Shown piece after piece: positions 42,211 to 52,325 of a stretch of 64,000 nt of DNA; the stretch's first letter is position 1, and every line of letters begins with the position of its first letter. The DNA lies in contig CM046867.1 of assembly GCA_025617745.1 (NCBI GenBank), positions 30,062,705 through 30,126,704 on the forward strand, read 5' to 3'. Under the pieces are notes generated by a model. That model worked only from the letters and a program-made list of their open reading frames with translations, was not told the origin of the DNA and did not search any database. Made by a program: the position numbers and the translations under genes. Origin of the DNA: Heliocidaris erythrogramma. Its lineage: Eukaryota > Echinodermata > Echinoidea > Camarodonta > Echinometridae.

Positions 42211-43575
42211 GAATAGATACCATAAACAACCAAAGCCGAAGAAAGATGGATCGTAACAAGTTAAAGAAGGAGTCTTATCATCAGGCTGATATGATTATCA
42301 TAAAAGGAAACAAAAGTAAAACCAAACTATAATGCAAAATATCTTAAACAATTTATGCAGCAGGGCAGACTGAAATCATTGAGCATGTTTTATAACCTTG
42401 CAAAAGTATTAACATTTCTTAAAACAGATTAAAATTAAATTAAGATTAAATTGTAGAGGTAAATGAATGAAATGCAGCATAGAATGCTGTAAGTAATGAC
42501 CTTGCTTACACAACTATACAGTATTTTGTTTATGATCTATGACGCAGATAGTTTTCAAACACTTTACAATTCCAACAGAACTTTACAAAAGCCCTGCAGC
42601 AGCTACTTCTTAAGACAACCAGATTCAAGAAAAGAAAGATAACAAGTGAGCAACAACAAAAATGTTAAAGCCACTGCTATGTAGCATACCGCATGATCTG
42701 AAGAATAAAAATAACTCTTTACACTGGCATATTATGTGTAAGTATATAGGTCAGGTGCAATCGCTAATTGAATATATAATGATAATGATTAAAAGCAACA
42801 TACAACCAAATTTGAAGAATAGTGGATCAAAATGTTAAGTTTTCTTTCAGTCGGGCTAAAATAATTATCATACAGGGAATAATCCTAACTATCTATGCCG
42901 CATAAATAGATTAAAATCATTGAACATGTTCTTTAACTTTGCCAAAATACCATCATTTCTAAACATGGATGAAAATCTTTCATTTTATACAGCTGCTTAC
43001 AGCATAATAAATTTGTACAGATTCTAATGAATTGCTTCATTTTACTGCACAGTCTGCGTTTTTAACAGTTACAACCGCTGACCTGAAGTTTAAAATAACT
43101 TTTACAAGCATAACGAATTACAAAACACTAAAAGACATTGAGAGTAAAACAATCCTCATCGTAAAAAATAGAAATAAGGAATTACACATGGAGAAGAAAA
43201 CATTCTGACCTAAATTAATGGCTTTCCAGTGCCCCGCCTTATAAGGAGTTGAAGCGATTTATTTGAAACAATCGCAAGTTAAAATCAATCGCAACTGTGT
43301 ACTTAACATAGGCCTAGGCATAGGCGTACGAGAAGGGGGGCTGCTGCAGCCAACCCCCTCCCCCGGATTTTGAAAGTGCCGATATTCCGGCAACTCACAC
43401 CTCATATTCAGGGAGTGAGGTGCCCGAATATCCTCATATTCCAGTCATTATATGCCGAAATATGTTATTTTTATGATTTTCACAACGGAAAGGCACAATT
43501 ATTTTTGGTCGCTAGCTACGCGCGCTCGTAAATAAAAAAAAAGGAAATTTGCTATCATATTTTTTACAACAAAAA
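42211..43575. other. Foldback B centre, no gene
   Basis: AT-rich DNA with two loosely similar segments (42340-42480 and 42890-43010 share TTGAACATGTT...TTAACTTTGCCAAAA-type phrases). Nothing else recognised. Confidence 0.6.
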
Positions 43576-43581
43576 GGCCAT

Positions 43582-43660
43582 AGGTGCCGTAACAGGGATC
43601 AAACCCCCAACCTTCGCGTTTCCAGTCAAGCGCTGTAAACCGTTCGACTACGACACCTCC
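43582..43660 (-). repeat. tRNA-derived SINE head (reverse strand)
   Basis: Read on the minus strand: GGAGGTGTCGTAGTCGAACG (A box), an anticodon-arm region CTTGACTGGAAACGCG and B-box-like GGGTTTGATCCC. It matches the heads of the SINEs at 2254 and 8931, but no SINE body follows. Mismatches in the stems argue against a functional tRNA. Confidence 0.7.
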
Positions 43661-43900
43661 ACACACGCACACACACACATAAACACTTATTCGATTTTTC
43701 TAATCTCGTCCTCTTATTTTCGTCTCTTTTCTCTTCTCCTCTCCTCTTTTATAAACCTTCCCAGTTTTGTGTCTCCATTTCATTTTTTTATTCATTGCGG
43801 GGGTGGGGGAGGTGCTTTTCGTCGAAAAGAGATCCCCTTTTTGAAGATGGCAATTAAAACCATAATATCCTATCGTTACCCTAAATTTTCCCTTTAACAG

Positions 43901-44145
43901 TGGCGTAGCTAGAGTCTAGCCATTGTGGGAGCACTGGCACCATTGGAGGCACAAGTCTTTTGGAATAATCTTAAAGCTAATCTAAGACACCGCTGGTGGA
44001 AGAGGGTTGGGGGGGGGGGATTGCCGGAAGGGGTCCAACCGTCTTCTTTCCTATTTTATTTTATTTCTTTTTTTCTTATTTTTTGCCATCCGATGAGGGA
44101 GGGGTGGGGCGTGCCCTGCCCCCCCCCCGTTGCTACACTTCTGCT
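43901..44145. mobile_element. Possible hAT-like MITE remnant beside foldback arm B
   Basis: CAGTGGCGTAGCTAGAG at the left and CCCGTTGCTACACTTCTG at the right look like degenerate ends of the CAGTGGCGTA family, with G and C runs between. No duplication. Confidence 0.45.
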
Positions 44146-44777
44146 CCTGATGAATTCGCCTTTTTTTTTTACCAGGAATTATGAACCCTATTTCATTTTT
44201 CGGAAATACGAACCCTATTTCATTTTCGGAAATACGAACCCTATTTCATTTTCGGAAATACGAACCCTTTTTCATTTTCGGAAATACGAACCTTATTTTA
44301 TTTTCGGAAATACGAACCCTTTTTCATTTTCGGAAATACGAACCCTTTTTCATTTTCGGAAATACGAACCTTCGGAATTATGAACCCTTTTTCATTTTCG
44401 GAAATACGAACCTTCGGAAATATGAACCCTATTTCATTTTCGGAATTATGAACCTTCGGATAAACGAACCTTCGGATAAACGAACCTTCGGAATAACGAA
44501 CCTTCGGAATAATGCAACAAATGTTCGGAATTACGAACCCTTTTTCATTTTCGGAATTATGAACCCCCAGGCATGGGAAATTAGTGTTTCGGAAATACGA
44601 ACCTTCGGAAATACGAACCTTCGGAAAAACGAACCTTCGGAAAAACGAGATGCCCCCTTGCCATCTACATGTATTGCCATCCAACTTGATAATAGTAGCA
44701 GTTTACTTGAAGCTACCTGACTTCAATTACTCTGTTGCCTGTGTAAAAGAAAAAACAAACTAACCTTTCTTTGACAC

Positions 44778-44994
44778 TGTTGTAAAAAGGTATATACATG
44801 CAAATGTATTCATTCCTCCTACTCACGGTTAACACCTGGGTAACATCCAATGGTGCGCGCGTACATACATAATTCAATGGACCTGGTTATACACCGGACC
44901 GGATGTGTATATGTATGTGTATCAAAGCCTACTCAGGCATGGTGCACGTACGTGTGCGCACGTGTGCGCATCCGCTGCTCCCCACCAAGAGGCT
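44778..44994 (+). repeat. 5' LTR (recognisable segment)
   Basis: TGTTGTAAAAAGG, CATGCAAATGTATTCATTCC, GGTTAACACCTGGG, GCGCGCGTACATACATAATT and GTCCGCTGCTCCCCAC-like phrases recur in the same order at 55076. Similarity ends near 44994. The full LTR end, with PBS, could not be placed. Confidence 0.8.
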
Positions 44995-46560
44995 TATTTT
45001 GCACTAAACTCAGAGTTTTGTGCTATTACTGCTTAAATTATTATTTTTCCGTAGTTTTATCTTTTGATATTAGTTTGTGAATGATTATTTCCGTATTACA
45101 TTATTGTTGTGTGTGATTTTCAGGCTTACTACCGTGTGATAATTTTCTTCGAGTTCGCACATGTGATTTGACATACGTGTATCTCGTGTGCATTGACAAT
45201 CGATGTCAATTTGTCTTGTGTTTTTGCATGCTTTTGGGGATTTTTCCATGCATATTACGATATTTTAACGGCTTTGAATAATCTTTCTTAACAATTCTAG
45301 ATTATTATCTGCGCTCGCTTCGCGAATTTTTGGCATTTTCGATAGCACGTGATTTTTTTCCACGATAAGGGTACGCCATTTTTTGCCTGGAATGCCTGCA
45401 TCTCATTACCATGCGAATATCTCTTTTTCTTTGCACAACGAACAGGCAATCCACAAGTTGTTTACGAAGCCTGTGTTGGAATTTGCCGCTCAGCTATTCG
45501 CTTATATGGCGTGATAGTCTGATAATTCAGACAATTTTTTAAATCGTGTGCTGCTATACAATTTATTGTGAAGTTCTTGATTGGTGTTTTCGAGTATCAT
45601 TCTTGAATTTTAGCTGCATAATTTTTGCTTTATTAAAGTCATTGCTTGAATATTTGAATGCAATAAGTGATACTTTTTGTTAGTCCTGAACTGATTTCAC
45701 TTCTAGTTCTGTAGACTTCAGCTAGTTATCATTTGCAGACCTTGTTCTTATTGAACTGGACAGTGTTGCATTTAGATATTCTGTGCTGCTTTAAAATTTT
45801 AGATTGCGTGTCTCTTGCAATTGCCAGTATTCCAAATATACTTGTGTTTATTCACTGCGCAATTTCTAGATATAGGTTTTTGGAATGCTATCACGTTTAT
45901 TTTGAGAAAAAAATTTGAACACAATATTGAAATTAATCCGCTATAAGATTGATATGGCTTATAGATTTGACTAAATCTTTGTGGCAAATATGTTTGCTGT
46001 TTGCTGATTTTTTTCTTTTTTGTGCGAGTGTGGTTTCTTCCTTTTAAAAAAAAAAAATAAAAAATAAAAAAATAAGAATAAATGATGGTAATAAAACAAA
46101 AGGATAGAAATCAATTGTAGTTGCTCATGTGTGTATGGTTGATTGAATATTTGCCTCAAGAATTTAAAGTTTTATATTAATATTCTCTTTTGCTTGCATT
46201 GACTTGCTCATTGTTACAGCTAATATTTTTGATCATTTAGTGCATTTGGTTTGAGTTGAGATCGGTCTGAATTTAACCAGATCTCTCTATTCGAATACAC
46301 TGTATTAGGAAATTGCGTTTAATCTGAATACAACCGGATTTATTAATCATTTTTTAGTTTTAATATTGCTTGAACTAACATCTCTTATCCATTGCATAGA
46401 TTTCCAAGTAAGATTAACCAGAACTCTTTACTTGGAGATTATGAAATTGTAAGTTAGTTGATCTGAAAATAACAGGTTTTCTGATTCAAGTTCTATTCTG
46501 GAAGACATATTTTCAGGAAGTTGATTAATTTTAGTTTCGGATACTAAAACCCACTTTGCC
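44995..46560 (+). other. Long AT-rich 5' leader of the retroelement
   Basis: About 1.6 kb between the recognisable LTR segment and Gag with no ORF of interest and no homologue at the 3' end. It ends TTTTATTTTAATTCTTAG at 46605, a possible splice acceptor, four bases before the Gag ATG. Part of it may be U5/R of a longer 5' LTR or an unrelated insertion. Confidence 0.5.
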
Positions 46561-46608
46561 TTTTCCAAGTAGGAGAGTTAGATTCATTTTATTTTAATTC
46601 TTAGAATC

Positions 46609-47034
46609 ATGGGAAAAATTAGGATTAATTATTGTACTGAGGAGAATTTGAGAAGGGTACCTGGCATTGGTCCCTCAATTTCGAATCAGATTATTGGGCT
46701 CCAATATGCAAAAAAGAATTTAACTCCATCCTGTTTTTTAGAAGTCTCCCATTTCAAGAAGACTCCTGAAGAATTGGAGGAGTTGTTTGATTTTTCTCCA
46801 TATCATTACTCTCAAGATTTCGAAATGCAAAACACTAAAGCTGACGCAGCACAGCAAATAGCTCAAGCTGATCACAAAGTTAGAGGCGCAAGACAGCAAG
46901 CGTCTCAGACAGAGTATACTGCTGAGATTGCGCCTTCTGTTTCCCCACCTATTTCTGGGCGGGAAATGGCACTAGCTGATAATCAACATTTTATGACGGA
47001 CAACCATGAATTGTATGCTAGTGTTTCTCGATAG
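46609..47034 (+). pseudogene. Gag N-terminal part with helix-hairpin-helix-like motif
   Basis: 141 codons, ATG at 46609. Residues about 4-45 (INYCTEENLRRVPGIGPSIS, then NQIIGLQ...SCFLEV) look like a ComEA-type helix-hairpin-helix: an IN-T-EEL start, a PGIGPS hairpin and an II helix. Such motifs bind the nucleic-acid backbone. This is unusual at the start of a Gag and the call is inference. After the TAG at 47032 the protein continues in other frames. Confidence 0.65.
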
Positions 47035-47940
47035 CCCACTAAACCTTCAGAGGGTGATGCCAAGATCAAGGCGGCGCAGTCATCTGCTGCACCTCTGAAG
47101 GAAAGGCATCAAGCCAATGTAGTGCTAAGAGGACACGATGCAGACAGGGCTCAAGCATCAGGGATTCCAGATACTCTGGAGACCAAACGCGAGTCCATTC
47201 GTGAGTCTGATCATACAAATAGAGAACAAAATTATACGCGTTCCCAAGATTCAAGCTGGGAAGAAAAACGATCGCGTTATCCCATGGAAACCAAACATGA
47301 ATTTGTTCGTGAATCCCAACGAGATTTGGGTCGGGATCCAAATTATAGACGATAGACGTCCCCGGGATGATAGTTGGGAGGAAGAAAAGAACTTGCTATC
47401 CGGCTGATGATCACTACAGATCAAGAGCCAGGAGTCCTTCTCCGTACTATAGCCCCTCTCATCGAGATCATAGGGAGTATAGGGAGTCAAGGGATATGCG
47501 CTCGCGTAAGGATTCGTACTATCAAAGGGATTCCCACACACGATGGGATTCACGATATAAAGTAGGATTTATGTCACCACCACCGATAAATAGGTCCCAA
47601 AACGATGGGTATTCTCGTTCTCATCAGGGGTCTAATTATAAAGATTCTCATTATCGAGATTCTCATTATCGAGATTCTCATTACTGAGAATCTTCGCCAC
47701 CAGTAGATAGATCATTTCCTTATCGTGATTCCCGGCGTTTGCATGATAGGGAATCGTCCCCACCATTGAACCGCGGTAGAACAGCGCAATCATACACCTG
47801 GGAGGAATACATGTTTTAGGTGTGGCACGTTTGGTCACTTTATCAAAGAGTGTCCACTAGCAAATCAAGATAAATCTGTTTCATTTGCTAGTATTGGAGT
47901 GGAAAACGATCAGGGATCAGAGGACGGGGCTCAACCCTGA
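47035..47940 (+). pseudogene. Gag C-terminal part: Arg/Ser/Asp-rich region and CCHC zinc knuckle
   Basis: Open segments 47122-47355 and 47367-47687 encode an RD/RS-rich region ending in three DSHYR-type repeats. After a TGA the zinc knuckle at 47812-47853 reads CFRCGTFGHFIKEC, an exact C-x2-C-x4-H-x4-C motif that binds packaged RNA. It ends with TGA near 47938. Several frame changes separate the pieces. Confidence 0.75.
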
Positions 47941-48161
47941 TCCCTGTAGATAAGGGCCATAGTGTAGATAGTGTAGATTTAAATACTGTTAATGTAAATT
48001 TAGATGTAACTAACACAGAACTTGCCAGGCCAGAACCAGTAATATCTGTAGAAGGGGAAACACCCCTGAAGACATTTCTGGATCTACCTTTCCTAAGATG
48101 GTTAAGTCTAATACAGGCAAGTCTTTGGGAAAGGAAACTACCCCCAAAAACTTGCCTAGAT

Positions 48162-49037
48162 TTGGTTCTCTTGAAGCCTTTCTTCCATTTTCAGGAGGGT
48201 GGATCGGTGTCTGATTTTCAGGCAGGTCTCCAATCTTCTCCCCTGCAGAGTCCTTGGTTTATTCCACCGTGGCTGCCCCCTCTGGGAGTTTCAAATGAAT
48301 CTCTAGAGAATCCCACAGAGGCGAGTGTGCCTTTTCAAGAGGCGTGCGCGGGAGATGAATTGCTTGTGGAAGTGGTTGTTTGTATGCTGAAAACCGCTTC
48401 TGCTTTGAGTGTTGATTTACTTTTTAGTGATCGCCATTTAAGAGCAGTAGTGGATTCAGCTGCCGAGGTCACGATCTTATCTGATCGAATTTATTCTACA
48501 CTTCATCCGAAACCACCAGTGGTTAAACATGTTATTCTTAATACTGCGGGCCGTGAGTTGAAAATGAAAGGTATGATTGTTGGACCAGTGAATATGAAAT
48601 TGGGGAAACATGAATTTATAGATATGGTTTATGTTGCCCCGAGTGATGACGACATGTTACTGGGACTAGATCTTCTCTTTAAACATAAAGCCAAAATAGA
48701 TATAGCAGGGTCAAAATTATTATTTCATGGCGAAGATATTCAAATGGTTAAGGGAAGACAAAAGAAAGGTCCAATTGTTCCGGTATTTGTTCAAGGTTCA
48801 ACAGTTATTCCTCCTAGATCCGTGGCGAGAGTACAATGTGGAACTGCTGTAGATCTAAAAGAATTTCTTATTGAGCCCTATACTGATCTGAGAGGATTGT
48901 TTCCGCGTTTACTACATAAATCTTCCAATTCTTTTGGATTATATGTGGTGAATCCTATGGATCAGAATCTACATTTGAGACACGATCAAATTATCGGGGA
49001 AGCTCAAGAGGCTATCATCGTTGACCCTGTAATGTAA
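48162..49037 (+). CDS. Retroelement aspartic protease region
   Basis: 291 open codons. Residues 96-105 (AVVDSAAEVT) are the active-site loop; the usual D-S/T-G is D-S-A here (D98). Residues 160-172 give PSDDDMLLGLDLL, the helix that precedes the protease C-terminus. It would cleave the Gag-Pol precursor. The glycine-to-alanine change occurs in some retropepsins. The segment is open but isolated from Gag and RT by stops. Confidence 0.8.
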   Translation: MVLLKPFFHFQEGGSVSDFQAGLQSSPLQSPWFIPPWLPPLGVSNESLENPTEASVPFQEACAGDELLVEVVVCMLKTASALSVDLLFSDRHLRAVVDSAAEVTILSDRIYSTLHPKPPVVKHVILNTAGRELKMKGMIVGPVNMKLGKHEFIDMVYVAPSDDDMLLGLDLLFKHKAKIDIAGSKLLFHGEDIQMVKGRQKKGPIVPVFVQGSTVIPPRSVARVQCGTAVDLKEFLIEPYTDLRGLFPRLLHKSSNSFGLYVVNPMDQNLHLRHDQIIGEAQEAIIVDPVM

Positions 49038-49088
49038 GATTCTTCTGAGGAAGGCAAGCGAGTTCAAGGAGTCGAATTATCGACTAAC

Positions 49089-49742
49089 TTGCAAATTCCT
49101 GCCCATCTTCAGGATCTATGGGAGCGATCCAAACAGAACGTATCACCCGAAGAAGAAGAAGTTCTTACAGAATTATTTGTGGAGTTTGAAGGGGTATTTG
49201 CAAAGGATGAATTTGACATCGGTAACTTTACAGATATTGAACATCCAATAGTTACAGGTGATGCTAACCCCATCAAACAAAAGATGAGGCGCACACCTAT
49301 GAATCTTGTAAATGAAGGACGAGCACATCTAAACAAGATGTTATCTGCTGGTGTTATTCAACCCTCAGTGTCAGAATGGGCATCTGCTCCGGTATTAGTA
49401 CGAAAACGGGGTGTGCGTTGGTGCATAGACTATCGAAAGTTAAATAAAATAACTAAAAAAGATGTCTACCCCCTCCCATGTATCGAGGAGTACTTAGATA
49501 CTTTGGCAAATAATACCTGGTTTTCTAAGTTAGATGCCAATTCTGCTTACTGGCAGATCAAACTCCGAGAAGCAGATCGAGAAAAAACAGCCTTCATAAC
49601 TAAACATGGGCTGTTTGAATTTGTTCGTATGGGTTTCGGTCTGTGCAATGCCCCACCTACTTTTTCTAGAGTAATGAATCTGGTTCTCAGAGGATTAAAC
49701 TGGGACACTGCACTCACTTTCTTTATTTCAACGATGTGTTGA
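49089..49742 (+). pseudogene. Reverse transcriptase, palm truncated before the YxDD box
   Basis: 217 codons. The finger motif is VRWCIDYRKLNKITKKDVYP; motif A is FSKLDANSAYWQIKL (D149); motif B is MGFGLCNAPPTF. After WDTALTF the sequence passes, with a frame change, straight to LFQRCVEFLGREV, which normally lies about 40 residues after the YxDD box. The catalytic YxDD is missing and the enzyme must be dead. The near-repeat GATGTGTTG at the joint suggests a short-homology deletion. Confidence 0.85.
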
Positions 49743-49758
49743 ATTTCTAGGCAGAGAA

Positions 49759-50285
49759 GTGGACGATTCAGGTCTTCATCTGAAGGAAGATCATATACAA
49801 GCCGTCAGGAACTGGCCCGTACCTACTAATACAAAAGAGGTTGAGCAGTTCCTTGGTTTGGTTAATTACCATAGAATCTTCCTTACAGACTATGCAAAAA
49901 CCGTGGGATCTCTCTATGGGTTAACCGGAAAACATGTCTTTTGTTGGGAGTCGGAACACCAGTTGGCTTTCAATCAGGTGAAGAAATTGATGACATCCGC
50001 TCCTGTTTTAACACTACCTAATTCAGTAGATCGGTTTATCCTAGATACTGATGCTTCTGCGACTGCCATTGGAGCTGAATTAATTCAACTTCAGAATAAT
50101 CAGGAGAAAGTGATTGCTTATGGTAGTCTTTCCCTGTCTCCTGAGCAGCATTGATATTGCGTCTCTCGGCGCAAGCTTCTAGCAATAGTTAGATTCACGC
50201 GCCAGTACAGACATTATCTTTTGGGTAAACCGTTTACAGGAAGAACTGACCATGGTAGTTTAACTTGGTTACTTAATTAATTTTA
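49759..50285 (+). pseudogene. RT connection and RNase H
   Basis: The open stretch 49759-50154 holds the thumb/connection (VEQFLGLVNYHRIFLTDYAK) and RNase H start FILDTDASATAIGAEL (first Asp). It continues after a TGA at 50152 with KLLAIVRFTRQYRHYLLG and GRTDHGSLTWLLN. The expected catalytic Glu before LLAI is Lys here. Stops and a frame change follow near 50275. Confidence 0.8.
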
Positions 50286-50345
50286 AGGAACCTCAAGGTC
50301 AACTGGCTCGATGGTTAGAAGAATTGGGCCAGTATGATATGAAAG

Positions 50346-50936
50346 TTGAACCAGGGAGGATGCATAAAAACGCGGATGCTCTTTCTCAGATACCCGAGAC
50401 GGACAACCGAGACGGACAACCTGTGTAATGAATACCGTTTAGGTATTGTACCCAAGGATCTCCCATGTCATGGTTGTGCTTACTGTACGAAAGCGCATGA
50501 TAATTGGTCACATATTTTGGAAGTGGTGGATGATGTAGTTCCACTACCAAGCAAATCAGAAAAGGTGTCAAAAATTAATTTAGAAAATCCAGTCAAATCT
50601 AGTCAAGAAGACATTGTGTTTAATTTAAGGCAGATGAAAATTTCTTCTTCCCAGGGCTTACCTGTTTTTTCCATTAATTTAATGAATCCCGAGGACGTGT
50701 CTCCGATCACTGATGAAAATCTTTCATCCTCAGAATTTCTCAAGAAAGAACAGAAGTCAGATGATCAGCTTGTACGTTTGTATGGCTGGTTCACGTCCAA
50801 AGAACATATTGACGAAGGTACATTATTATTATTGGATCCCGCTAGTAAGTTCTTATGGATTAATAAGGAATTATTTTTTGTTAAAGATGGACTTATCTGG
50901 AAAAAAGATCAGGAAAATGAAACAATGCTCAGATAG
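50346..50936 (+). CDS. RNase H-integrase linker region of pol
   Basis: 196 open codons beginning in the linker (upstream LARWLEELGQYDM is in another frame). It has CHGCAYCTKAHDNW, a Cys-rich motif found between RNase H and integrase in this Gypsy lineage as I remember it. Otherwise low-complexity acidic and helical sequence to FLWINKELFFVKDGLIWKKD, the usual start of the integrase zinc region. It is interrupted by a TAG at 50934. Confidence 0.7.
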   Translation: MNQGGCIKTRMLFLRYPRRTTETDNLCNEYRLGIVPKDLPCHGCAYCTKAHDNWSHILEVVDDVVPLPSKSEKVSKINLENPVKSSQEDIVFNLRQMKISSSQGLPVFSINLMNPEDVSPITDENLSSSEFLKKEQKSDDQLVRLYGWFTSKEHIDEGTLLLLDPASKFLWINKELFFVKDGLIWKKDQENETMLR

Positions 50937-51712
50937 TGGTGCCTCATTCACTCCAACGTGAAGTGATAAGACTTAATCATGATATTCCGTCAGCAGGTCA
51001 TGCTGGGATAAACCGGACCAGAAGTAAAATCAGGACCAGGTATTTCTGGTATGGTATGTCACGGGATATACAGAATTATATCAGGGAATGTGCACCATGC
51101 AACCAAAACAAGAAATTGGTAAGATATGGCAAGCACCCCCTGGTAAATTATCATGCAGGAGCTCCCATGGAACGAGTTCATCTTGATTTCATGGGGCCTC
51201 TACCTAAAACCTCCAGCGGGAATGAACATGTACTGGTAATGGTAGATCAGTTTACCAAGTGGGTTGAATGTGTGCCTTCTCAATCGGCAGAGGCCATGGC
51301 TCATGCGGCTGTGACAGAATTTTTCTGTAGATTTGGATATCCATTTCAAATCTTCACAGATCAAGGTAGGAACTTTGAAAGTAAATTATTTGAAAATCTA
51401 TGTAATCTCATGCAAATTCACAAAGCCAAAACTACTCCGTACAGGCCATCGTCCAACGGACAAGTTGAACGATATAATCGAACGGTTATGGATGCTGTAC
51501 GGTGTTATATTGGTAAATCCCAAAACCAATGGGATAAGTTCGTATCTCAGATCGCCGGGGCAATTCGATCTACGGTAAATCGAAGTACCGGTTTCACGCG
51601 GCCTAACCGATTGATGTTGGGTAGAGAAATCAATTTACCAGCTGACCTCATGTTCCCTCTTCCAACTTCCAAGCATCTTTACCTTCTATGGATGACTATT
51701 CAGGTCAGTTAA
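50936..51712 (+). CDS. Integrase: HHCC zinc domain and DDE core
   Basis: 258 codons. The zinc ligands are H15, H22, C52 and C55 (HDIPSAGHAG...CAPC). The catalytic core has D84 (HLDFMGPLP), D142 (FTDQGRNFES) and E178 (SSNGQVERYN), with the D-x35-E spacing of retroviral-type integrases. All three catalytic residues are present. The frame ends by drifting out at about 51670, where the C-terminal part continues in the next frame. Confidence 0.92.
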   Translation: MVPHSLQREVIRLNHDIPSAGHAGINRTRSKIRTRYFWYGMSRDIQNYIRECAPCNQNKKLVRYGKHPLVNYHAGAPMERVHLDFMGPLPKTSSGNEHVLVMVDQFTKWVECVPSQSAEAMAHAAVTEFFCRFGYPFQIFTDQGRNFESKLFENLCNLMQIHKAKTTPYRPSSNGQVERYNRTVMDAVRCYIGKSQNQWDKFVSQIAGAIRSTVNRSTGFTRPNRLMLGREINLPADLMFPLPTSKHLYLLWMTIQVS

Positions 51713-52197
51713 CTGAAGCTCTCCATTTGGCTCATGAGGCTGCCAGAGAGACATTACGTTCAACCCAGGAACGTATGAAGAGGGATTATGATGTCAGAGT
51801 ACATCAAAGAGCATTTCAGGAAGGAGATAGAGTGTATCTCTTGAACACGGCAGTTCCCAAAGGAAAGAGCAGGAAATTGTTCTCTCCTTGGAAGGGTCCT
51901 GCTGTGATAATCAAGAGATACTCCCCCTATCTTTATCGAGTTGTTTATCGGAACAAAGCTTTTGTGATAAACCACGATACACTAAAGAAATGCACCGATT
52001 CTAGTGCTCTTCCTGAAAAAGCAACGCGGAGGAAAGAACTATATTGCTTCTGTAAGAAACCAGATGATGGCTCCTTCATGATCCAATGTGATGACTGTGA
52101 CGAGTGGTTTCACGGTCATTGCGTTAAGGTCACCCCGGGGGAAGGAATGACTATTGACAAATATCATTGCCCGTTTTGTAAACAGAAGGGTAGATAA
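51688..52197 (+). CDS. Integrase C-terminus with PHD finger
   Basis: 169 codons in the frame after integrase. First the helical EALHLAHEAARETLRSTQER and a GPY/F-like module (LFSPWKGPAVIIKRYSPYLY). Then, at 52042-52188, a complete C4HC3 PHD finger: YCFCKKPDDGSFMIQCDDCD, EWFHGHC and YHCPFC. Tyr before the first Cys, Met before the third and Trp after CDDCDE fill the aromatic-cage places of H3K4me3 readers. In chromoviruses this position holds a chromodomain that guides integration. Histone binding is inference; the fold call is firm. Confidence 0.9.
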   Translation: MDDYSGQLTEALHLAHEAARETLRSTQERMKRDYDVRVHQRAFQEGDRVYLLNTAVPKGKSRKLFSPWKGPAVIIKRYSPYLYRVVYRNKAFVINHDTLKKCTDSSALPEKATRRKELYCFCKKPDDGSFMIQCDDCDEWFHGHCVKVTPGEGMTIDKYHCPFCKQKGR

Positions 52198-52302
52198 GTT
52201 TAATGATTTTTATTGTATGTAACTTGCATGTGCATGAAGTTATTTTTTTTTCACTTTGCATGTGAATTATTTGCATGAGATTGCATATAGTAATAGTCAT
52301 TT

Positions 52303-52325
52303 CTTTCCTTTCTTCCCCCTGCAGA
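52303..52325 (+). promoter_or_regulatory. Strong candidate splice acceptor before ORF3
   Basis: CTTTCCTTTCTTCCCCCTGCAG ends at 52324, one base before the ORF3 ATG (52326-52328). It looks like a textbook 3' splice site. A spliced message would move the third ORF next to the leader, as env messages of retroviruses do. Confidence 0.65.

Larger units (their letters stand above)
40387..44647. mobile_element. Foldback element B: arms of 15-bp and 26-bp TTCCGAA repeats
   Basis: The left arm (40387-40765) starts with about eight 15-bp units (CCGAAGGTTCGTATT type), then about eight 26-bp units (TCCGAAAATGAAAAAGGGTTC type). The right arm (44175-44647) is the inverse, with the same order outward: 26-bp units inside, 15-bp units at the end. 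Both outer ends are CGTTTTTCCGAAGG. The 3.4-kb centre has no transposase. 8-bp flanks do not match. The design is that of sea urchin TU elements. Confidence 0.85.

Noticed and set aside
40379..44655. 8-bp target duplication for foldback element B
   Set aside because: Left flank TTACATGT and right flank AGATGCCC do not match; a TACATGT 18 bp beyond the right end is out of place.
47066..47341. Minus-strand ORF within the Gag region
   Set aside because: It is antisense to the RD-rich Gag segment and has no recognisable domain.
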